Shown: positions 25,843-39,479, numbered from the stretch's first letter. The stretch: 64,000 nt of DNA from Bradyrhizobium sp. 200 (GCF_023100945.1 NZ_CP064689.1:3020001-3084000), one strand, 5' to 3'. Notes: a model not told the origin generated them from the sequence alone. Program-made: numbers and translations.

Positions 25843-25883
25843 TCTAGGCTGCCGCGACCAGGAAATATCAGGCGAGAATTGTA

Positions 25884-26675
25884 ATGAAGGTTGTGGGGCG
25901 GATTGAAAGCGTTTGGCGTTACCCGGTAAAGAGCATGCCGGGAGAATCCCTGCCCGAGGCCTATGTCAGCTTCGCCGGCGTGCTCGGCGACCGGCTCTAC
26001 GCTCTCCATCATGCGGGCGCGCCCAAGGCCTTTCCATTCCTCACCGCACGAAGCAGGAAGGAAATGCTGCGATTTCGCCCAAGGTTTCGCCATCCCGAGC
26101 TGACGCTTGTACCAGGCAACCTGACCGATGCAGAAACCCGTGGTCCTGGCCTGACACCGCTATTTCCCTCCAGCGAAGATCTGGCGCTTGAGATCGAAGC
26201 GCCGAACGGAAAAACTCTGTCAACGTCCGATCCGGCACTGCCGGGTCTGATCGGAGGTGATCAACTCAACGCTGCCGACCTGACCGTCATTCGCTCGGAC
26301 CGCGCCATAACGGACTGTCGCCCGCTTTCGTTGCTTGCGACCCAGACGATTGACGGAATTGGTCGAGCGGTGGGCCTGACGCTCGACAAGCGTCGCTTTC
26401 GCGAAAACCTCTATGTCGATCTCAATTCCGGTGAAAGCTTTGGCGAAGACGCATTCGTCGGCCGGCGACTGCGGATCGGTCCGAAACTTACGGTCCACAT
26501 TCTGGAGCGCGATATCCGTTGTCGCATGATCAGCATTAATCCTGAGTCGCTCGACGAGAATCCTGAGATTTTGCGCCACGTAGCAAAGAATCATGACGGG
26601 ACAGCCGGCGTCTACGCCGCTGTGCTGGTGGAGGGTCTGGTTCGCCCGGGTGACGATATCGTTCTTCAGGATTAG
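25884..26675 (+). CDS. MOSC domain-containing protein
   Basis: A 263-residue protein with an N-terminal beta-barrel (MOSC_N-like: IESVWRYPVKSMPGESLPEA) and a MOSC core including RFRENLYVDLNSGESFGEDA and ILERDIRCRMISINPESL. MOSC domains carry sulfur for molybdenum cofactor-dependent enzymes such as mARC/YiiM. No molybdenum enzyme is encoded nearby, so the target is unknown. Its base composition looks lower in GC than the ABC and flavoprotein genes on either side. It sits between two related copies of the ABC gene's 3' end, which suggests insertion at this site. Confidence 0.88.
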   Translation: MKVVGRIESVWRYPVKSMPGESLPEAYVSFAGVLGDRLYALHHAGAPKAFPFLTARSRKEMLRFRPRFRHPELTLVPGNLTDAETRGPGLTPLFPSSEDLALEIEAPNGKTLSTSDPALPGLIGGDQLNAADLTVIRSDRAITDCRPLSLLATQTIDGIGRAVGLTLDKRRFRENLYVDLNSGESFGEDAFVGRRLRIGPKLTVHILERDIRCRMISINPESLDENPEILRHVAKNHDGTAGVYAAVLVEGLVRPGDDIVLQD

Positions 26676-26710
26676 TTCGCCGGCACATGGCAGGTGCTAC
26701 CGGCGCAATG

Positions 26711-26785
26711 CATGCGCCGCACAACGCAGCCGGTCAGGCCGACGACGACAATGACGACGATGATGAGGATGACGACGAGGAGTGA
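26711..26785 (+). repeat. second, diverged copy of the ABC exporter gene's 3' end
   Basis: Read on the plus strand, this segment encodes HAPHNAAGQADDDN followed by Asp/Glu and a stop at 26783-26785. The end of the ABC gene (25756-25842) encodes HTPHNNAAAQADDDN followed by Asp/Glu and a stop. The two copies share long blocks such as CAGGCCGACGACGACAATGA but differ elsewhere. On the minus strand the same bases encode the Ser-rich end of the flavoprotein gene. Confidence 0.75.
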
Positions 26786-27951
26786 GCGCGGCGGCTGGCC
26801 CCCGCGCTGACGCCGTTGCGCATCCGCCGCACGGCGCCTTCGCCGAACCACGCCAGGAAGCGCGCCCAGCGCTGTGCACGCCAGTACAGCCCTTTCTCGA
26901 CCGTGACCTTGCGGAAGCTGACGGCCTTTGCCATCGACCAGGCGTCGCAGGCCTGCTTGACCGGATCGTCGTAGAAGGAAGCGATCTTGGCTGCGCCCAT
27001 GCCCTCGCTCGCAAGCCAGGCAGGGATATGGACGTTGCAGAGTTGGGCGACGTCGGTGAATACCTTGTCGGTGCCGGTGCCGGTAACCGGGCAGGTCGCC
27101 GCAAAGGCGTCGCCGATCAGAACGACGCCGGGCTGGCGATGGCCGGTAGAGACGTAAAGGTCCGCAGGCCGGATCTTGACGTCGCCGGCAACCCCGTATT
27201 CGCCGGTGATCCGGCGCAGCCTGGGCAGTGCGGCATTCATAGTCTCGACCGGCTTCTTACGCATCTCGCGCAGCCAGGGGTCGTCGACCTCGCGGTAGAC
27301 GAAAAGGTTGGCCCGCATCCTCTTTCCGACAGGGAAGAGCGTCACATAGGCGACGCGCTCCTCGGTCCGTTCCGAAAAATAGGTGAGGGCGGGAAATTCG
27401 AAGGCCGGCCGGCCGACCGGCACGAGGTCAAATCCGATCGAGATCGAATGGCTGACGCTGAGGATCTGGCGCTCGATGCCGAGATTGCGGCGCAGCCCGA
27501 CGCTCAGGCCATTGGCCAGCACCACCAGCCGCGCCGAGATCGTTTCGCCGTCGGACAGCGTGAGCTTCTGCCGGTCTGCGCTGGTCGAGACATCGGTGAC
27601 CTTGGCATGGACGAGTTCGGCGGGGGCTGCGATTTCCGCCCGGACCGCGCCGATCAGCGCGTCGTACATGATGCCGTATTGGCGGCTCGGCTTCTTGTCG
27701 AGCAGGTAGCCGAATCGCGCGATCCAGTTTTCGCTGTCATGGGTGGCCGAGCGCAGCACCGAATCGGCGATTCCGGTCTGGTAAAAGCGGCCGAGCTGCT
27801 CGTCGCCGCTGATTTTTTCGACGCGGAAGTCGAATGGATAGACCTGATGCGGGTCGATCAGAACAGTTGGGATGCCCGCGCGTCCGAGCATGGCGGCCGC
27901 AGTGGAGCCGGCCAGGCCGCCGCCGATGATCGCAATGTCGGTGTATTTCAT
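26734..27951 (-). CDS. NAD(P)/FAD-dependent oxidoreductase (geranylgeranyl-reductase/halogenase-like)
   Basis: A 405-residue flavoprotein starting at the ATG at 27951. The longer frame to 28011 lacks a ribosome site. The FAD motif DIAIIGGGLAGSTAAAMLGR is at the N-terminus, and the second FAD motif GVVLIGDAFAATCPVTGTG lies near residue 290. This is the glutathione-reductase-2/geranylgeranyl-reductase-like arrangement that also includes tryptophan halogenases. No halogenase WxWxIP motif is visible. The natural C-terminus is obscured: the last 19 residues are almost all serine, encoded by the antisense of the acidic repeat copied from the ABC gene. Confidence 0.87.
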   Translation of the reverse strand: MKYTDIAIIGGGLAGSTAAAMLGRAGIPTVLIDPHQVYPFDFRVEKISGDEQLGRFYQTGIADSVLRSATHDSENWIARFGYLLDKKPSRQYGIMYDALIGAVRAEIAAPAELVHAKVTDVSTSADRQKLTLSDGETISARLVVLANGLSVGLRRNLGIERQILSVSHSISIGFDLVPVGRPAFEFPALTYFSERTEERVAYVTLFPVGKRMRANLFVYREVDDPWLREMRKKPVETMNAALPRLRRITGEYGVAGDVKIRPADLYVSTGHRQPGVVLIGDAFAATCPVTGTGTDKVFTDVAQLCNVHIPAWLASEGMGAAKIASFYDDPVKQACDAWSMAKAVSFRKVTVEKGLYWRAQRWARFLAWFGEGAVRRMRNGVSAGASRRAHSSSSSSSSSSLSSSA

Positions 27952-28129
27952 TTGGAATCTCAGCCGGGTGCGACACTTTTGCACCTCGAATGGCAAACAA
28001 AGCTTAGCCAAGAGGCCGGCTTTCGTCCGGATTCCGGGAGAATAATGTTTCTGGATATATTTATCCGGGTAAAAATTGCGACTCGGGACGGCATGTGGCG
28101 GTGGCAGGACATTGCCTTTTCCGCGCGTC

Positions 28130-28178
28130 GCGGATTCATTTCCGCGCTTCGCGAATTCACGCGAAGCACTGAATCCGC
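28130..28178. repeat. nested palindrome upstream of rpsL
   Basis: The outer arms are GCGGATTCA (28130-28138) and TGAATCCGC (28170-28178). The inner arms are GCTTCGCG (28146-28153) and CGCGAAGC (28160-28167) around AATTCA. It resembles an extragenic palindrome. It has no T run. Confidence 0.6.
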
Positions 28179-28213
28179 AGACGCCATAGGCATTTCCAGC
28201 GTTCTCGTTTCGC

Positions 28214-28240
28214 TTGACTTAACTATCCACCGCTTATAGA
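28214..28240 (+). promoter_or_regulatory. possible promoter for the rpsL (str) operon
   Basis: TTGACT (28214-28219) is followed after 15 bases by TATAGA (28235-28240). The boxes are good but the spacer is short. It would give a leader of about 415 bases before rpsL. Confidence 0.35.
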
Positions 28241-28663
28241 AGACGCCCACTTAACGACAGGCGGTGAGCAACGCCAACGTCGGAACGGAACACCCTTTCA
28301 AATCCTTTTCGGAAGTTTCCTAAGGGACCTGGACGGGCACCAACCTCGACGAATGCCGCTCAAACGCTGTCGATTATATAGCTAGGCAATGCCAGGACGA
28401 TTTTAGTTCTCTTGAGCACGTCCTCTTGAGAATGAACTCGGATGCATGACCTCGGTAGCAGGCCGGACAGCGAACGCTGATCGGCCTTCAGTCGCGGTCC
28501 TCTGTGGCGTCGAAGCGCTTTCCGCTCAGCAATGGGTGGTTGGCGCGATTTCGCTTTGCGTGAATGTTTTTCGCGCAAGGCGGGCCGAACGGAACGGCTA
28601 GTTCCGAGAAGAATTTGCGAAAGCCATTCAAGGTTTCGCGCGAACTAAAGGGTGAAGGCTGAC
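28241..28663 (+). other. rpsL upstream/leader region
   Basis: No gene is recognised. The short reading frames on both strands have no ribosome sites or family resemblance. A TATATA stretch at 28375-28380 lacks a suitable -35 box. The rpsL ribosome site is AAAGGGTGAAGG at about 28647-28658. Confidence 0.5.
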
Positions 28664-29035
28664 ATGCCGACGATCAACCAGCTGATCGCAAAACCGCGTA
28701 CGGTGCAGAAGTCGCGCAAGAAGGTGCCGGCGCTGCAGCAGTCGCCGCAGAAGCGCGGCGTTTGCACGCGCGTCTACACCACGACCCCGAAGAAGCCGAA
28801 CTCGGCGCTTCGTAAGGTCGCCAAGGTGCGCTTGACCAACGGCTTCGAAGTGATCGGCTACATTCCGGGTGAAGGCCATAACCTTCAGGAGCACTCGGTG
28901 GTGATGATCCGCGGCGGCCGCGTCAAGGACTTGCCCGGCGTGCGCTACCACATCCTCCGCGGCGTCCTCGATACCCAGGGCGTCAAGAACCGTAAGCAGC
29001 GCCGTTCGAAGTACGGCGCGAAGCGTCCGAAATAA
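28664..29035 (+). CDS. rpsL: 30S ribosomal protein S12
   Basis: A 123-residue S12, starting [25 protein letters not shown] and KDLPGVRYH carry wild-type residues at the lysines whose substitution gives streptomycin resistance. S12 lines the decoding centre. It is first gene of the str-S10-spc-alpha cluster that runs without interruption to 47684, and rpsG follows after 15 bases. Confidence 0.99.
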   Translation: MPTINQLIAKPRTVQKSRKKVPALQQSPQKRGVCTRVYTTTPKKPNSALRKVAKVRLTNGFEVIGYIPGEGHNLQEHSVVMIRGGRVKDLPGVRYHILRGVLDTQGVKNRKQRRSKYGAKRPK

Positions 29036-29521
<486 letters not shown>

Positions 29522-29550
29522 CGGCGAAGAACGGATTTAAGGAACAGCCC

Positions 29551-31623
<2,073 letters not shown>

Positions 31624-31663
31624 TTGTCGTTGGTTCAAAGCTAACGACTGAACGGAGAGTCAA

Positions 31664-32854
<1,191 letters not shown>

Positions 32855-32928
32855 GCGAATAGGGAATGGCGAGTAGCGAGTGGATTTAATCCATTCGCTA
32901 TTCGCTACTCACCACTCGCCCTACGCGA
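32855..32928. repeat. intra-operon palindrome, copy 1 (tuf-rpsJ)
   Basis: The element begins with the first base after the tuf stop codon. Heptamer-like units GCGAATAG, GCGAGTAG and GCGAGTGG on the left (32855-32883) are answered by CCATTCGCTATTCGCTACTC and CACTCGCCC on the right. The whole forms a long imperfect stem around ATTTAAT. The same family occurs at 45447 and 47120. Confidence 0.75.
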
Positions 32929-32947
32929 CAAAGAAAGACAAACGGCA

Positions 32948-33256
32948 ATGAACGGCCAAAATATTCGCATCCGTCTCAAGGCGTTCGACCATCGTATCCT
33001 CGATACGTCGACCCGCGAGATCGTGAACACGGCGAAACGTACCGGTGCCCAGGTTCGCGGACCCATTCCGCTGCCCACCCGCATCGAGAAGTTCACCGTC
33101 AACCGTTCACCGCACGTCGACAAGAAGAGCCGCGAGCAATTCGAGATGCGCACCCACAAGCGCCTTCTCGACATTGTCGACCCGACCCCGCAGACCGTCG
33201 ATGCTCTCATGAAGCTCGACCTGGCCGCCGGTGTCGACGTCGAGATCAAGCTCTAA
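32948..33256 (+). CDS. rpsJ: 30S ribosomal protein S10
   Basis: A 102-residue S10 starting [19 protein letters not shown]. It assembles the 30S head and, as NusE, pairs with the NusG C-terminal domain in antitermination. It opens the S10 gene order (rpsJ-rplC-rplD-rplW-rplB-rpsS-rplV-rpsC-rplP-rpmC-rpsQ). Confidence 0.99.
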
Positions 33257-33306
33257 TTTTCAGGATCGTCCGCAGTTAGCGGACAGAAAGAACAGGAAGC
33301 ACGCCG

Positions 33307-34026
33307 ATGCGCTCCGGAGTGATCGCACAAAAGGTCGGGATGACGCGGGTCTTTACAGAGGCCGGCGAACATATCCCTGTGACCGTGCTGAAGCTGGGCA
33401 ATTGCCAGGTGCTGGGCCACCGCACGACCGAGAAGAACGGTTACGTTGCGCTGCAGCTCGGTGCCGGTACCCGCAAGACCGTCTATCTGCCGAAGGCAGA
33501 GCGCGGCCAGTTTGCGGTGTCCAAGGTCGAGCCCAAGCGGAAGGTCACCGAGTTCCGCGTGTCCGAGGACGCGCTGATCCCGGTTGGCGCCGAGATTCAG
33601 GCGGACCATTTCGTGGTCGGCCAGTTCGTCGACGTCACTGGCACCTCGGTCGGTAAGGGTTTTGCCGGCGGCATGAAGCGCTGGAATTTCGGCGGTCTGC
33701 GCGCCACCCACGGCGTGTCGGTTTCGCATCGTTCGATCGGTTCGACCGGCGGACGTCAGGATCCCGGCAAGACCTTCAAGAACAAGAAGATGCCCGGTCA
33801 TATGGGTGTCGATCGCATCACCACGCTCAATCTGCGTGTGGTGCAGACCGACGTCGAGCGCGGCCTGATCCTCGTCGAAGGCGCCGTTCCCGGCTCCAAG
33901 GGCGGCTGGATCTCGGTGCGCGACGCCGTCAAGAAGCCGTTGCCGAAGGAAGCTCCGAAGCCCGGCAAGTTCAAGGTTGCCGGCAGCGAGCAGGCTCAGG
34001 CTCCGGCCGAGCAGGAGGGCGCGTGA
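33307..34026 (+). CDS. rplC: 50S ribosomal protein L3
   Basis: A 239-residue L3. [19 protein letters not shown] and [20 protein letters not shown] cover the loop reaching the peptidyl-transferase centre, including the glutamine that is methylated in other bacteria. The C-terminal tail ([15 protein letters not shown]) is a non-conserved extension. It stops two bases before the rplD ATG. Confidence 0.98.
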   Translation: MRSGVIAQKVGMTRVFTEAGEHIPVTVLKLGNCQVLGHRTTEKNGYVALQLGAGTRKTVYLPKAERGQFAVSKVEPKRKVTEFRVSEDALIPVGAEIQADHFVVGQFVDVTGTSVGKGFAGGMKRWNFGGLRATHGVSVSHRSIGSTGGRQDPGKTFKNKKMPGHMGVDRITTLNLRVVQTDVERGLILVEGAVPGSKGGWISVRDAVKKPLPKEAPKPGKFKVAGSEQAQAPAEQEGA

Positions 34027-34027
34027 G

Positions 34028-34648
34028 ATGGAACTGAAAGTCACGACCCTTGAAGGCAAGGAAGCCGGATCGGTCCAGCTCTCGGACGCGATCTTCGGTC
34101 TCGAGCCCCGTGCCGACATCATCCAGCGTTGCGTGCAATGGCAGCTCAACAAGCGCCAGGCCGGAACGCACAAGACGCAGGGCCGCGCCGACGTCTGGCG
34201 CACCGGCAAGAAGATGTACAAGCAAAAGGGCACCGGCGGCGCCCGTCACGGCTCGGCCCGCGTGCCGCAGTTCCGCGGCGGTGGTCGTGCGTTCGGTCCG
34301 GTGGTTCGCTCGCACGCGACCGACCTGCCGAAGAAGGTGCGCGCGCTGGCGCTCAAGCACGCTCTGTCGGCGAAAGCCAAGGACGGCGGCCTGATCGTGA
34401 TCGACAGCGCCCAGATCAAGGAAGCCAAGACCAAGGCGCTGGTCGGCCATTTCTCGGGTCTCGGCCTGACCAATGCGCTGATCATCGACGGCGCCGAGCT
34501 CAACAACGGTTTCGCGACCGCGGCGCGCAACATTCCGAATATCGACGTGCTGCCGATCCAGGGCATCAACGTCTACGACATTCTGCGCCGTCAGAAGCTC
34601 GTGCTGACGAAGGCGGCAGTCGATGCGCTGGAGGCGCGCTTCAAATGA
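34028..34648 (+). CDS. rplD: 50S ribosomal protein L4
   Basis: A 206-residue L4, starting at ATG 34028 ([14 protein letters not shown]). The extended exit-tunnel loop is visible as [20 protein letters not shown] and [15 protein letters not shown]4 is the known S10-operon repressor in enterobacteria, but that mechanism has not been shown here. Its TGA overlaps the rplW ATG by four bases. Confidence 0.98.
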   Translation: MELKVTTLEGKEAGSVQLSDAIFGLEPRADIIQRCVQWQLNKRQAGTHKTQGRADVWRTGKKMYKQKGTGGARHGSARVPQFRGGGRAFGPVVRSHATDLPKKVRALALKHALSAKAKDGGLIVIDSAQIKEAKTKALVGHFSGLGLTNALIIDGAELNNGFATAARNIPNIDVLPIQGINVYDILRRQKLVLTKAAVDALEARFK

Positions 34649-34944
34649 AGAATATCGATCCGCGCCATTACGACGTGATCGTCGCGCCCGTCGTCACCGA
34701 AAAGGCGACGGTGGCCTCCGAGCACAACAAGGTCGTGTTCAAGGTCGCCGGCAAGGCGACCAAGCCGCAAATCAAGGAAGCCGTCGAGAAGCTGTTCGAC
34801 GTCAAGGTGAAGAGCGTGAACACGCTGGTCCGCAAGGGCAAGACCAAGGTGTTCCGCGGCAATTTCGGTTCGCAGTCGGACGTCAAGCGGGCGATCGTGA
34901 CCCTCGAAGAGGGCCACCGCATCGACGTCACTACCGGACTATAA
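34645..34944 (+). CDS. rplW: 50S ribosomal protein L23
   Basis: A 99-residue L23 ([20 protein letters not shown]). It surrounds the polypeptide exit and is the docking point for trigger factor and SRP. The four-base overlap with rplD indicates translational coupling. An upstream in-frame extension in the same frame is the shadow of rplD and is excluded. Confidence 0.98.
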   Translation: MKNIDPRHYDVIVAPVVTEKATVASEHNKVVFKVAGKATKPQIKEAVEKLFDVKVKSVNTLVRKGKTKVFRGNFGSQSDVKRAIVTLEEGHRIDVTTGL

Positions 34945-34956
34945 GGCGACACAGCG

Positions 34957-35790
34957 ATGGCATTGAAAACATACAATCCGACGACGCCGGGCCAGCGCCA
35001 GCTCGTGATGGTCGACCGTTCGGCTCTCTACAAGGGCAAGCCGGTAAAGGCGCTGACCGAGGGCAAGCTCGGCAATGGCGGCCGCAACAACACCGGCCGC
35101 ATCACCGTGCGCTTCCGCGGTGGCGGCCACAAGAAGGCCTACCGCCTGGTGGACTTCAAGCGGAACAAGGTTGACGTTCCCGCCGTCGTCGAGCGGCTGG
35201 AATACGATCCGAACCGCACCGCGTTCATCGCGCTGATCAAGTATCAGGACGGCGAGCAGGCCTACATCCTGGCGCCGCAGCGTCTGGCCGTGGGCGACAC
35301 CGTGGTTGCCGGCAACTATGTCGACGTGAAGCCGGGCAACGTCATGCCGCTCGGCAACATGCCGGTCGGCACCATCGTCCACAACATCGAAATGAAGATC
35401 GGGAAGGGCGGCCAGATCGCGCGTTCGGCCGGCACCTACGCCCAGATCGTCGGCCGCGACCAGGACTACGTCATCCTGCGGCTGAACTCGGGCGAGCAGC
35501 GCCTGGTGCACGGCCGTTGCCGCGGCACCATCGGCGCGGTCTCGAACCCGGACCACATGAACATCTCGATCGGCAAGGCCGGCCGCACCCGCTGGCTCGG
35601 CTGGCGCCCGCATAACCGCGGCGTCGTCATGAACCCGATCGACCATCCGCACGGCGGCGGCGAAGGCCGCACCTCGGGCGGCCGCCACCCGGTCACCCCG
35701 TGGGGCAAGCCGACCAAGGGCAAGAAGACGCGGTCGAACAAGTCGACCAATCGATTCATCCTCCTAAGCCGCCACAAGCGGAAGAAGTAA
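34957..35790 (+). CDS. rplB: 50S ribosomal protein L2
   Basis: A 277-residue L2. The conserved C-terminal [20 protein letters not shown] includes the histidine needed for peptidyl transfer and subunit association. An RNA-binding SH3-like core ([19 protein letters not shown]) precedes it. Twelve-base spacers lie on both sides. Confidence 0.99.
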   Translation: MALKTYNPTTPGQRQLVMVDRSALYKGKPVKALTEGKLGNGGRNNTGRITVRFRGGGHKKAYRLVDFKRNKVDVPAVVERLEYDPNRTAFIALIKYQDGEQAYILAPQRLAVGDTVVAGNYVDVKPGNVMPLGNMPVGTIVHNIEMKIGKGGQIARSAGTYAQIVGRDQDYVILRLNSGEQRLVHGRCRGTIGAVSNPDHMNISIGKAGRTRWLGWRPHNRGVVMNPIDHPHGGGEGRTSGGRHPVTPWGKPTKGKKTRSNKSTNRFILLSRHKRKK

Positions 35791-35802
35791 GGAACGCCGG
35801 AC

Positions 35803-36081
35803 ATGGTTCGTTCAGTCTGGAAAGGCCCGTTCGTCGAAGCCTCTCTGCTCAAGAAGGCAGATGCTGCGCGCGCGTCCGGCCGTCATGACGTCATCAAGAT
35901 CTGGAGCCGCCGCTCGACCATCCTGCCGCAATTCGTCGGCCTGACGTTCGGCGTCTACAACGGCCAGAAGCACGTGCCGGTGTCGGTCAACGAGGAAATG
36001 GTGGGTCACAAGTTCGGCGAGTTCTCGCCGACCCGTACCTTCCATGGCCACTCGGGCGACAAGAAAGCCAAGAAGGCTTGA
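35803..36081 (+). CDS. rpsS: 30S ribosomal protein S19
   Basis: A 92-residue S19 ([20 protein letters not shown]), with [15 protein letters not shown] and the C-terminal [20 protein letters not shown]. It binds the 30S head with S13 and contacts A-site tRNA. Confidence 0.99.
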   Translation: MVRSVWKGPFVEASLLKKADAARASGRHDVIKIWSRRSTILPQFVGLTFGVYNGQKHVPVSVNEEMVGHKFGEFSPTRTFHGHSGDKKAKKA

Positions 36082-36091
36082 GGAATAGACG

Positions 36092-36478
36092 ATGAGCAAA
36101 CCAAAGCGCGAACGTAGCCTCGCGGACAACGAGGCCAAGGCGGTGGCCCGGATGCTGCGCGTCAGCCCGCAGAAGCTCAATCTTGTCGCGCAGTTGATCC
36201 GCGGCCGGAAGGCGTCTGCTGCGCTCGCCGACCTGCAGTTTTCGCGCAAGCGGATCGCGGTCGACGTCAAGAAGTGCCTGGAATCGGCGATTGCGAATGC
36301 CGAAAACAACCATGACCTCGAGGTCGACGATCTCGTCGTCGCCGAGGCCCATGTCGGCAACGGCATCGTCATGAAGCGTTTTGCGCCGCGCGGCCGTGGC
36401 CGCTCGGGCCGTATTTATAAACCGTTCTCGCATCTGACCATCGTGGTTCGTCAGGTCGAGGCCGAGGCAAGCGCTTAA
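36092..36478 (+). CDS. rplV: 50S ribosomal protein L22
   Basis: A 128-residue L22, with [19 protein letters not shown] near the N-terminus. The tunnel-lining hairpin [20 protein letters not shown] is intact, with no insertion or deletion of the kind linked to macrolide resistance. Confidence 0.98.
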   Translation: MSKPKRERSLADNEAKAVARMLRVSPQKLNLVAQLIRGRKASAALADLQFSRKRIAVDVKKCLESAIANAENNHDLEVDDLVVAEAHVGNGIVMKRFAPRGRGRSGRIYKPFSHLTIVVRQVEAEASA

Positions 36479-36497
36479 AGCGGCGCGGGAGAAAACG

Positions 36498-37199
36498 ATG
36501 GGTCAAAAGATCAATCCAATCGGACTGCGTCTCGGCATCAACCGTACGTGGGATTCCCGTTGGTTCGCCGGCAAGAGCGAGTACGGCAAGCTGCTGCATG
36601 AAGACGTCAAGATCCGCGAGATCCTGCACAAGGAGCTCAAGCAGGCGGCTGTCGCCCGCATCGTGATCGAGCGTCCGCACAAGAAGTGCCGCGTGACGAT
36701 CCATTCGGCGCGTCCGGGCGTCGTGATCGGCAAGAAGGGCGCCGACATCGACAAGCTGCGCAAGCGGGTTGCCGACATCACGGATTCCGACGTCGTCATC
36801 AACATCGTCGAAATCCGCAAGCCCGAACTCGATGCCACCCTGGTCGCCGAATCGATCGCCCAGCAGCTCGAGCGCCGCGTCGCGTTCCGCCGCGCCATGA
36901 AGCGGGCAGTGCAGTCGGCGATGCGTCTCGGTGCCGAAGGCATTCGTATCAACTGCTCGGGCCGTCTCGGCGGCGCCGAAATCGCGCGCATGGAGTGGTA
37001 CCGCGAGGGCCGCGTGCCGTTGCACACGCTGCGCGCCGACGTCGATTACGGCGTGGCGACCGCGTTCACCACGTTCGGCACCTGCGGCGTCAAGGTCTGG
37101 ATCTTCAAGGGCGAGATCCTCGAGCACGATCCGATGGCCCAGGACAAGAAGATGGCCGAAGGCGACACCGCACGTCCGCGCCGCGACGCCGCGGCGTGA
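36498..37199 (+). CDS. rpsC: 30S ribosomal protein S3
   Basis: A 233-residue S3 ([20 protein letters not shown]). The KH domain GxxG loop is visible in [18 protein letters not shown]. The C-terminal domain ends with [14 protein letters not shown]3 lines the mRNA entry and has helicase activity with S4 and S5. Confidence 0.99.
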   Translation: MGQKINPIGLRLGINRTWDSRWFAGKSEYGKLLHEDVKIREILHKELKQAAVARIVIERPHKKCRVTIHSARPGVVIGKKGADIDKLRKRVADITDSDVVINIVEIRKPELDATLVAESIAQQLERRVAFRRAMKRAVQSAMRLGAEGIRINCSGRLGGAEIARMEWYREGRVPLHTLRADVDYGVATAFTTFGTCGVKVWIFKGEILEHDPMAQDKKMAEGDTARPRRDAAA

Positions 37200-37230
37200 G
37201 ATATTAGAGAAGGTTTGAGGGCTTAAAGCC

Positions 37231-37644
37231 ATGATGCAACCAAAGAAAACGAAGTTCCGGAAGGCGCATAAGGGCCGTATCCACGGCGTTGCGACTTCGG
37301 GTGCGACGTTGTCGTTCGGCCAGTTCGGCCTGAAGGCGATGGCGCCCGAGCGCATCACCGCCCGCCAGATCGAAGCCGCACGCCGCGCGCTGACCCGTCA
37401 CATGAAGCGCGCCGGCCGCGTCTGGATCCGCGTATTCCCGGACCTGCCGGTGTCGAAGAAGCCTGCCGAAGTCCGCATGGGCTCGGGCAAGGGCACGCCG
37501 GAATTGTGGGTGGCGCGGGTCAAGCCGGGCCGCGTGATTTTCGAGATCGACGGCGTCAACGTGCAGACCGCGAAGGAAGCGCTTACGCTGGCCGCCGCCA
37601 AGCTGCCGATCAAGACGCGCTTCGTCGCGCGCATTGCGGAGTAA
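37231..37644 (+). CDS. rplP: 50S ribosomal protein L16
   Basis: A 137-residue L16 ([20 protein letters not shown]). It organises the A-site region of 23S rRNA. The [20 protein letters not shown] loop is present. The start could equally be the second ATG at 37234. Confidence 0.98.
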   Translation: MMQPKKTKFRKAHKGRIHGVATSGATLSFGQFGLKAMAPERITARQIEAARRALTRHMKRAGRVWIRVFPDLPVSKKPAEVRMGSGKGTPELWVARVKPGRVIFEIDGVNVQTAKEALTLAAAKLPIKTRFVARIAE

Positions 37645-37649
37645 CCGTC

Positions 37650-37856
37650 ATGGCCCCGATGAAAGTTGAAGACATCCGCGCGATGAGCGACGACCAGAGG
37701 GAGGACGCCGTCCTCAATCTGAAGAAGGAGCGTTTCAACCTGCGTTTCCAGCGCGCCACCGGGCAGTTGGAAAACACCTCGCGGCTGCGCGAAGCCCGCC
37801 GCGATATCGCCCGCATCAAGACCATCGCCGCGCAAACGCGCGCGAAGAAGAAGTAA
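37650..37856 (+). CDS. rpmC: 50S ribosomal protein L29
   Basis: A 68-residue L29 starting at ATG 37650 ([20 protein letters not shown]). It is a two-helix coiled-coil at the tunnel exit beside L23, where trigger factor binds. The conserved [20 protein letters not shown] is present. Five bases separate it from rplP. Confidence 0.98.
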   Translation: MAPMKVEDIRAMSDDQREDAVLNLKKERFNLRFQRATGQLENTSRLREARRDIARIKTIAAQTRAKKK

Positions 37857-37867
37857 GAGGCCTTATT

Positions 37868-38116
37868 ATGCCGAAACGTACCCTTCAGGGCGTGGTCGTG
37901 AGCGACAAGCAAGCCAAGACGGTGGTGGTGCGCGTCGATCGCCGCTTCACCCATCCGATCTACAAGAAGACGATCCGCCGCTCCAAGAACTACCACGCGC
38001 ACGACGAGAACAGCGAGTTCAAGCCGGGCGACATGGTCTGGATCGAGGAGAGCAAGCCGATCTCGAAGTTGAAGCGCTGGACCGTGGTCCGGGGCGAGCA
38101 GAAGAAAACCGCCTGA
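37868..38116 (+). CDS. rpsQ: 30S ribosomal protein S17
   Basis: An 82-residue S17 of the OB fold ([20 protein letters not shown]). It is an early 16S rRNA binder. An 86-base spacer separates it from rplN, the longest in this stretch and the boundary between the S10 and spc gene sets. Confidence 0.98.
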   Translation: MPKRTLQGVVVSDKQAKTVVVRVDRRFTHPIYKKTIRRSKNYHAHDENSEFKPGDMVWIEESKPISKLKRWTVVRGEQKKTA

Positions 38117-38202
38117 GATTCGTTCGGCCAGGGCCGGATGAGTAATCAGGAAAAATTTTAGGCGCTAATTCGAGCGCATCAGAAAGAGGACGAGGTGCAT
38201 CA

Positions 38203-38571
38203 ATGATTCAGATGCAGACCAACCTCGACGTGGCCGACAATTCAGGCGCACGCCGTGTCATGTGCATCAAGGTGCTGGGGGGCTCCAAGCGCCGCTATGC
38301 CACCGTGGGCGACGTTATCGTCGTGTCGATCAAGGAAGCGATTCCGCGCGGCAAGGTGAAGAAGGGCGACGTGATGAAGGCCGTCGTGGTGCGGGTCCGC
38401 AAGGACATCCGCCGCGCCGACGGCTCGGTCATCCGCTTCGACCGCAACGCCGCCGTGCTGATCAACAACCAGTCGGAGCCGGTCGGCACCCGTATCTTCG
38501 GGCCGGTGCCGCGCGAGCTGCGCGCCAAGAACCACATGAAAATCATCTCGCTTGCGCCGGAGGTGCTGTGA
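38203..38571 (+). CDS. rplN: 50S ribosomal protein L14
   Basis: A 122-residue L14 ([20 protein letters not shown]). It forms an intersubunit bridge and is the binding site of the silencing factor RsfS. AAAGAGGACGAGG precedes the ATG. The TGA shares one base with the rplX ATG. Confidence 0.99.
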
Positions 38572-38885
38572 TGGCTGCCAAGATCCGGAAAGGTGACAAG
38601 GTCATCGTGCTGAACGGCCGCGACAAGGGCCGTACCGGCGAGGTATTCGAGGTCCGCCCCGCCGAGAACAAGGCACTGGTGCGCGGCGTCAACATGGTGA
38701 AGCGTCACCAGAAGCAGACCCAGAACCAGGAAGGCGGCATCATCTCCAAGGAGTCGCCGATCCACCTGTCCAACATCGCCTATGTCGGCAAGGACGGAAA
38801 GCCGACCCGCGTGGGCTTCAAGATTCAGGCTGATGGCAAGAAGGTACGCATTGCCAAGAGCTCGGGAGCAGAGATCGATGGCTGA
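38571..38885 (+). CDS. rplX: 50S ribosomal protein L24
   Basis: A 104-residue L24, starting at ATG 38571 ([20 protein letters not shown], a KOW motif). It initiates 50S assembly. Its end overlaps the rplE start by eight bases. Confidence 0.98.
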   Translation: MAAKIRKGDKVIVLNGRDKGRTGEVFEVRPAENKALVRGVNMVKRHQKQTQNQEGGIISKESPIHLSNIAYVGKDGKPTRVGFKIQADGKKVRIAKSSGAEIDG

Positions 38886-39435
38886 TACCGCTTACACACC
38901 GCGCCTGCGCACGGAGTATGACAAGAGCATTCGCGGCAAGCTGACCGAACAGTTCGGCTATGCCAACGTCATGCAGGTGCCGCGGCTGGACAAGGTCGTC
39001 CTCAACATGGGCGTCGGCGATGCCGTCAACGACCGCAAGAAGGCCGAGACCGCGGCTGGCGAACTGACCCAGATCGCCGGCCAGAAGGCGATCGTGACCT
39101 ATTCGCGGATTGCGATCGCGACCTTCAAGCTGCGCGAGAACCAGCCGATCGGCTGCAAGGTCACGCTGCGCAAGGCCAAGATGTACGAGTTCATCGACCG
39201 CCTCGTGAACGTGGCGCTGCCCCGCGTGCGCGACTTCCGTGGCCTCAATCCGAAGAGCTTCGACGGCCGCGGCAATTACTCGCTCGGCCTCAAGGAGCAC
39301 ATCATTTTCCCCGAAATCGATTTCGACAAGGTTTCGGAAGCCCGCGGCATGGACATCACGGTCTGTACCACGGCCAAGACCGACGACGAGGCGCGTGCCT
39401 TGTTGACCGCTTTCAATTTCCCGTTCCGGCAGTGA
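38878..39435 (+). CDS. rplE: 50S ribosomal protein L5
   Basis: A 185-residue L5, starting at ATG 38878 inside rplX ([20 protein letters not shown]). It binds 5S rRNA with L18 and contacts the P-site tRNA. The longer frame upstream is a shadow of rplX. Confidence 0.98.
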   Translation: MADTAYTPRLRTEYDKSIRGKLTEQFGYANVMQVPRLDKVVLNMGVGDAVNDRKKAETAAGELTQIAGQKAIVTYSRIAIATFKLRENQPIGCKVTLRKAKMYEFIDRLVNVALPRVRDFRGLNPKSFDGRGNYSLGLKEHIIFPEIDFDKVSEARGMDITVCTTAKTDDEARALLTAFNFPFRQ

Positions 39436-39479
39436 GACGCCCCTAAAGCCTCTCAAACGCGGAAACCCAGGAGCCAAGC

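Noticed and set aside
28664..29035. Possible streptomycin-resistance substitution in rpsL
   Set aside because: Both key lysine regions are wild type.
32855..32928. tRNA or small RNA gene between tuf and rpsJ
   Set aside because: The repeat has no tRNA arms. In E. coli relatives tRNA genes flank tuf, but none is present here.
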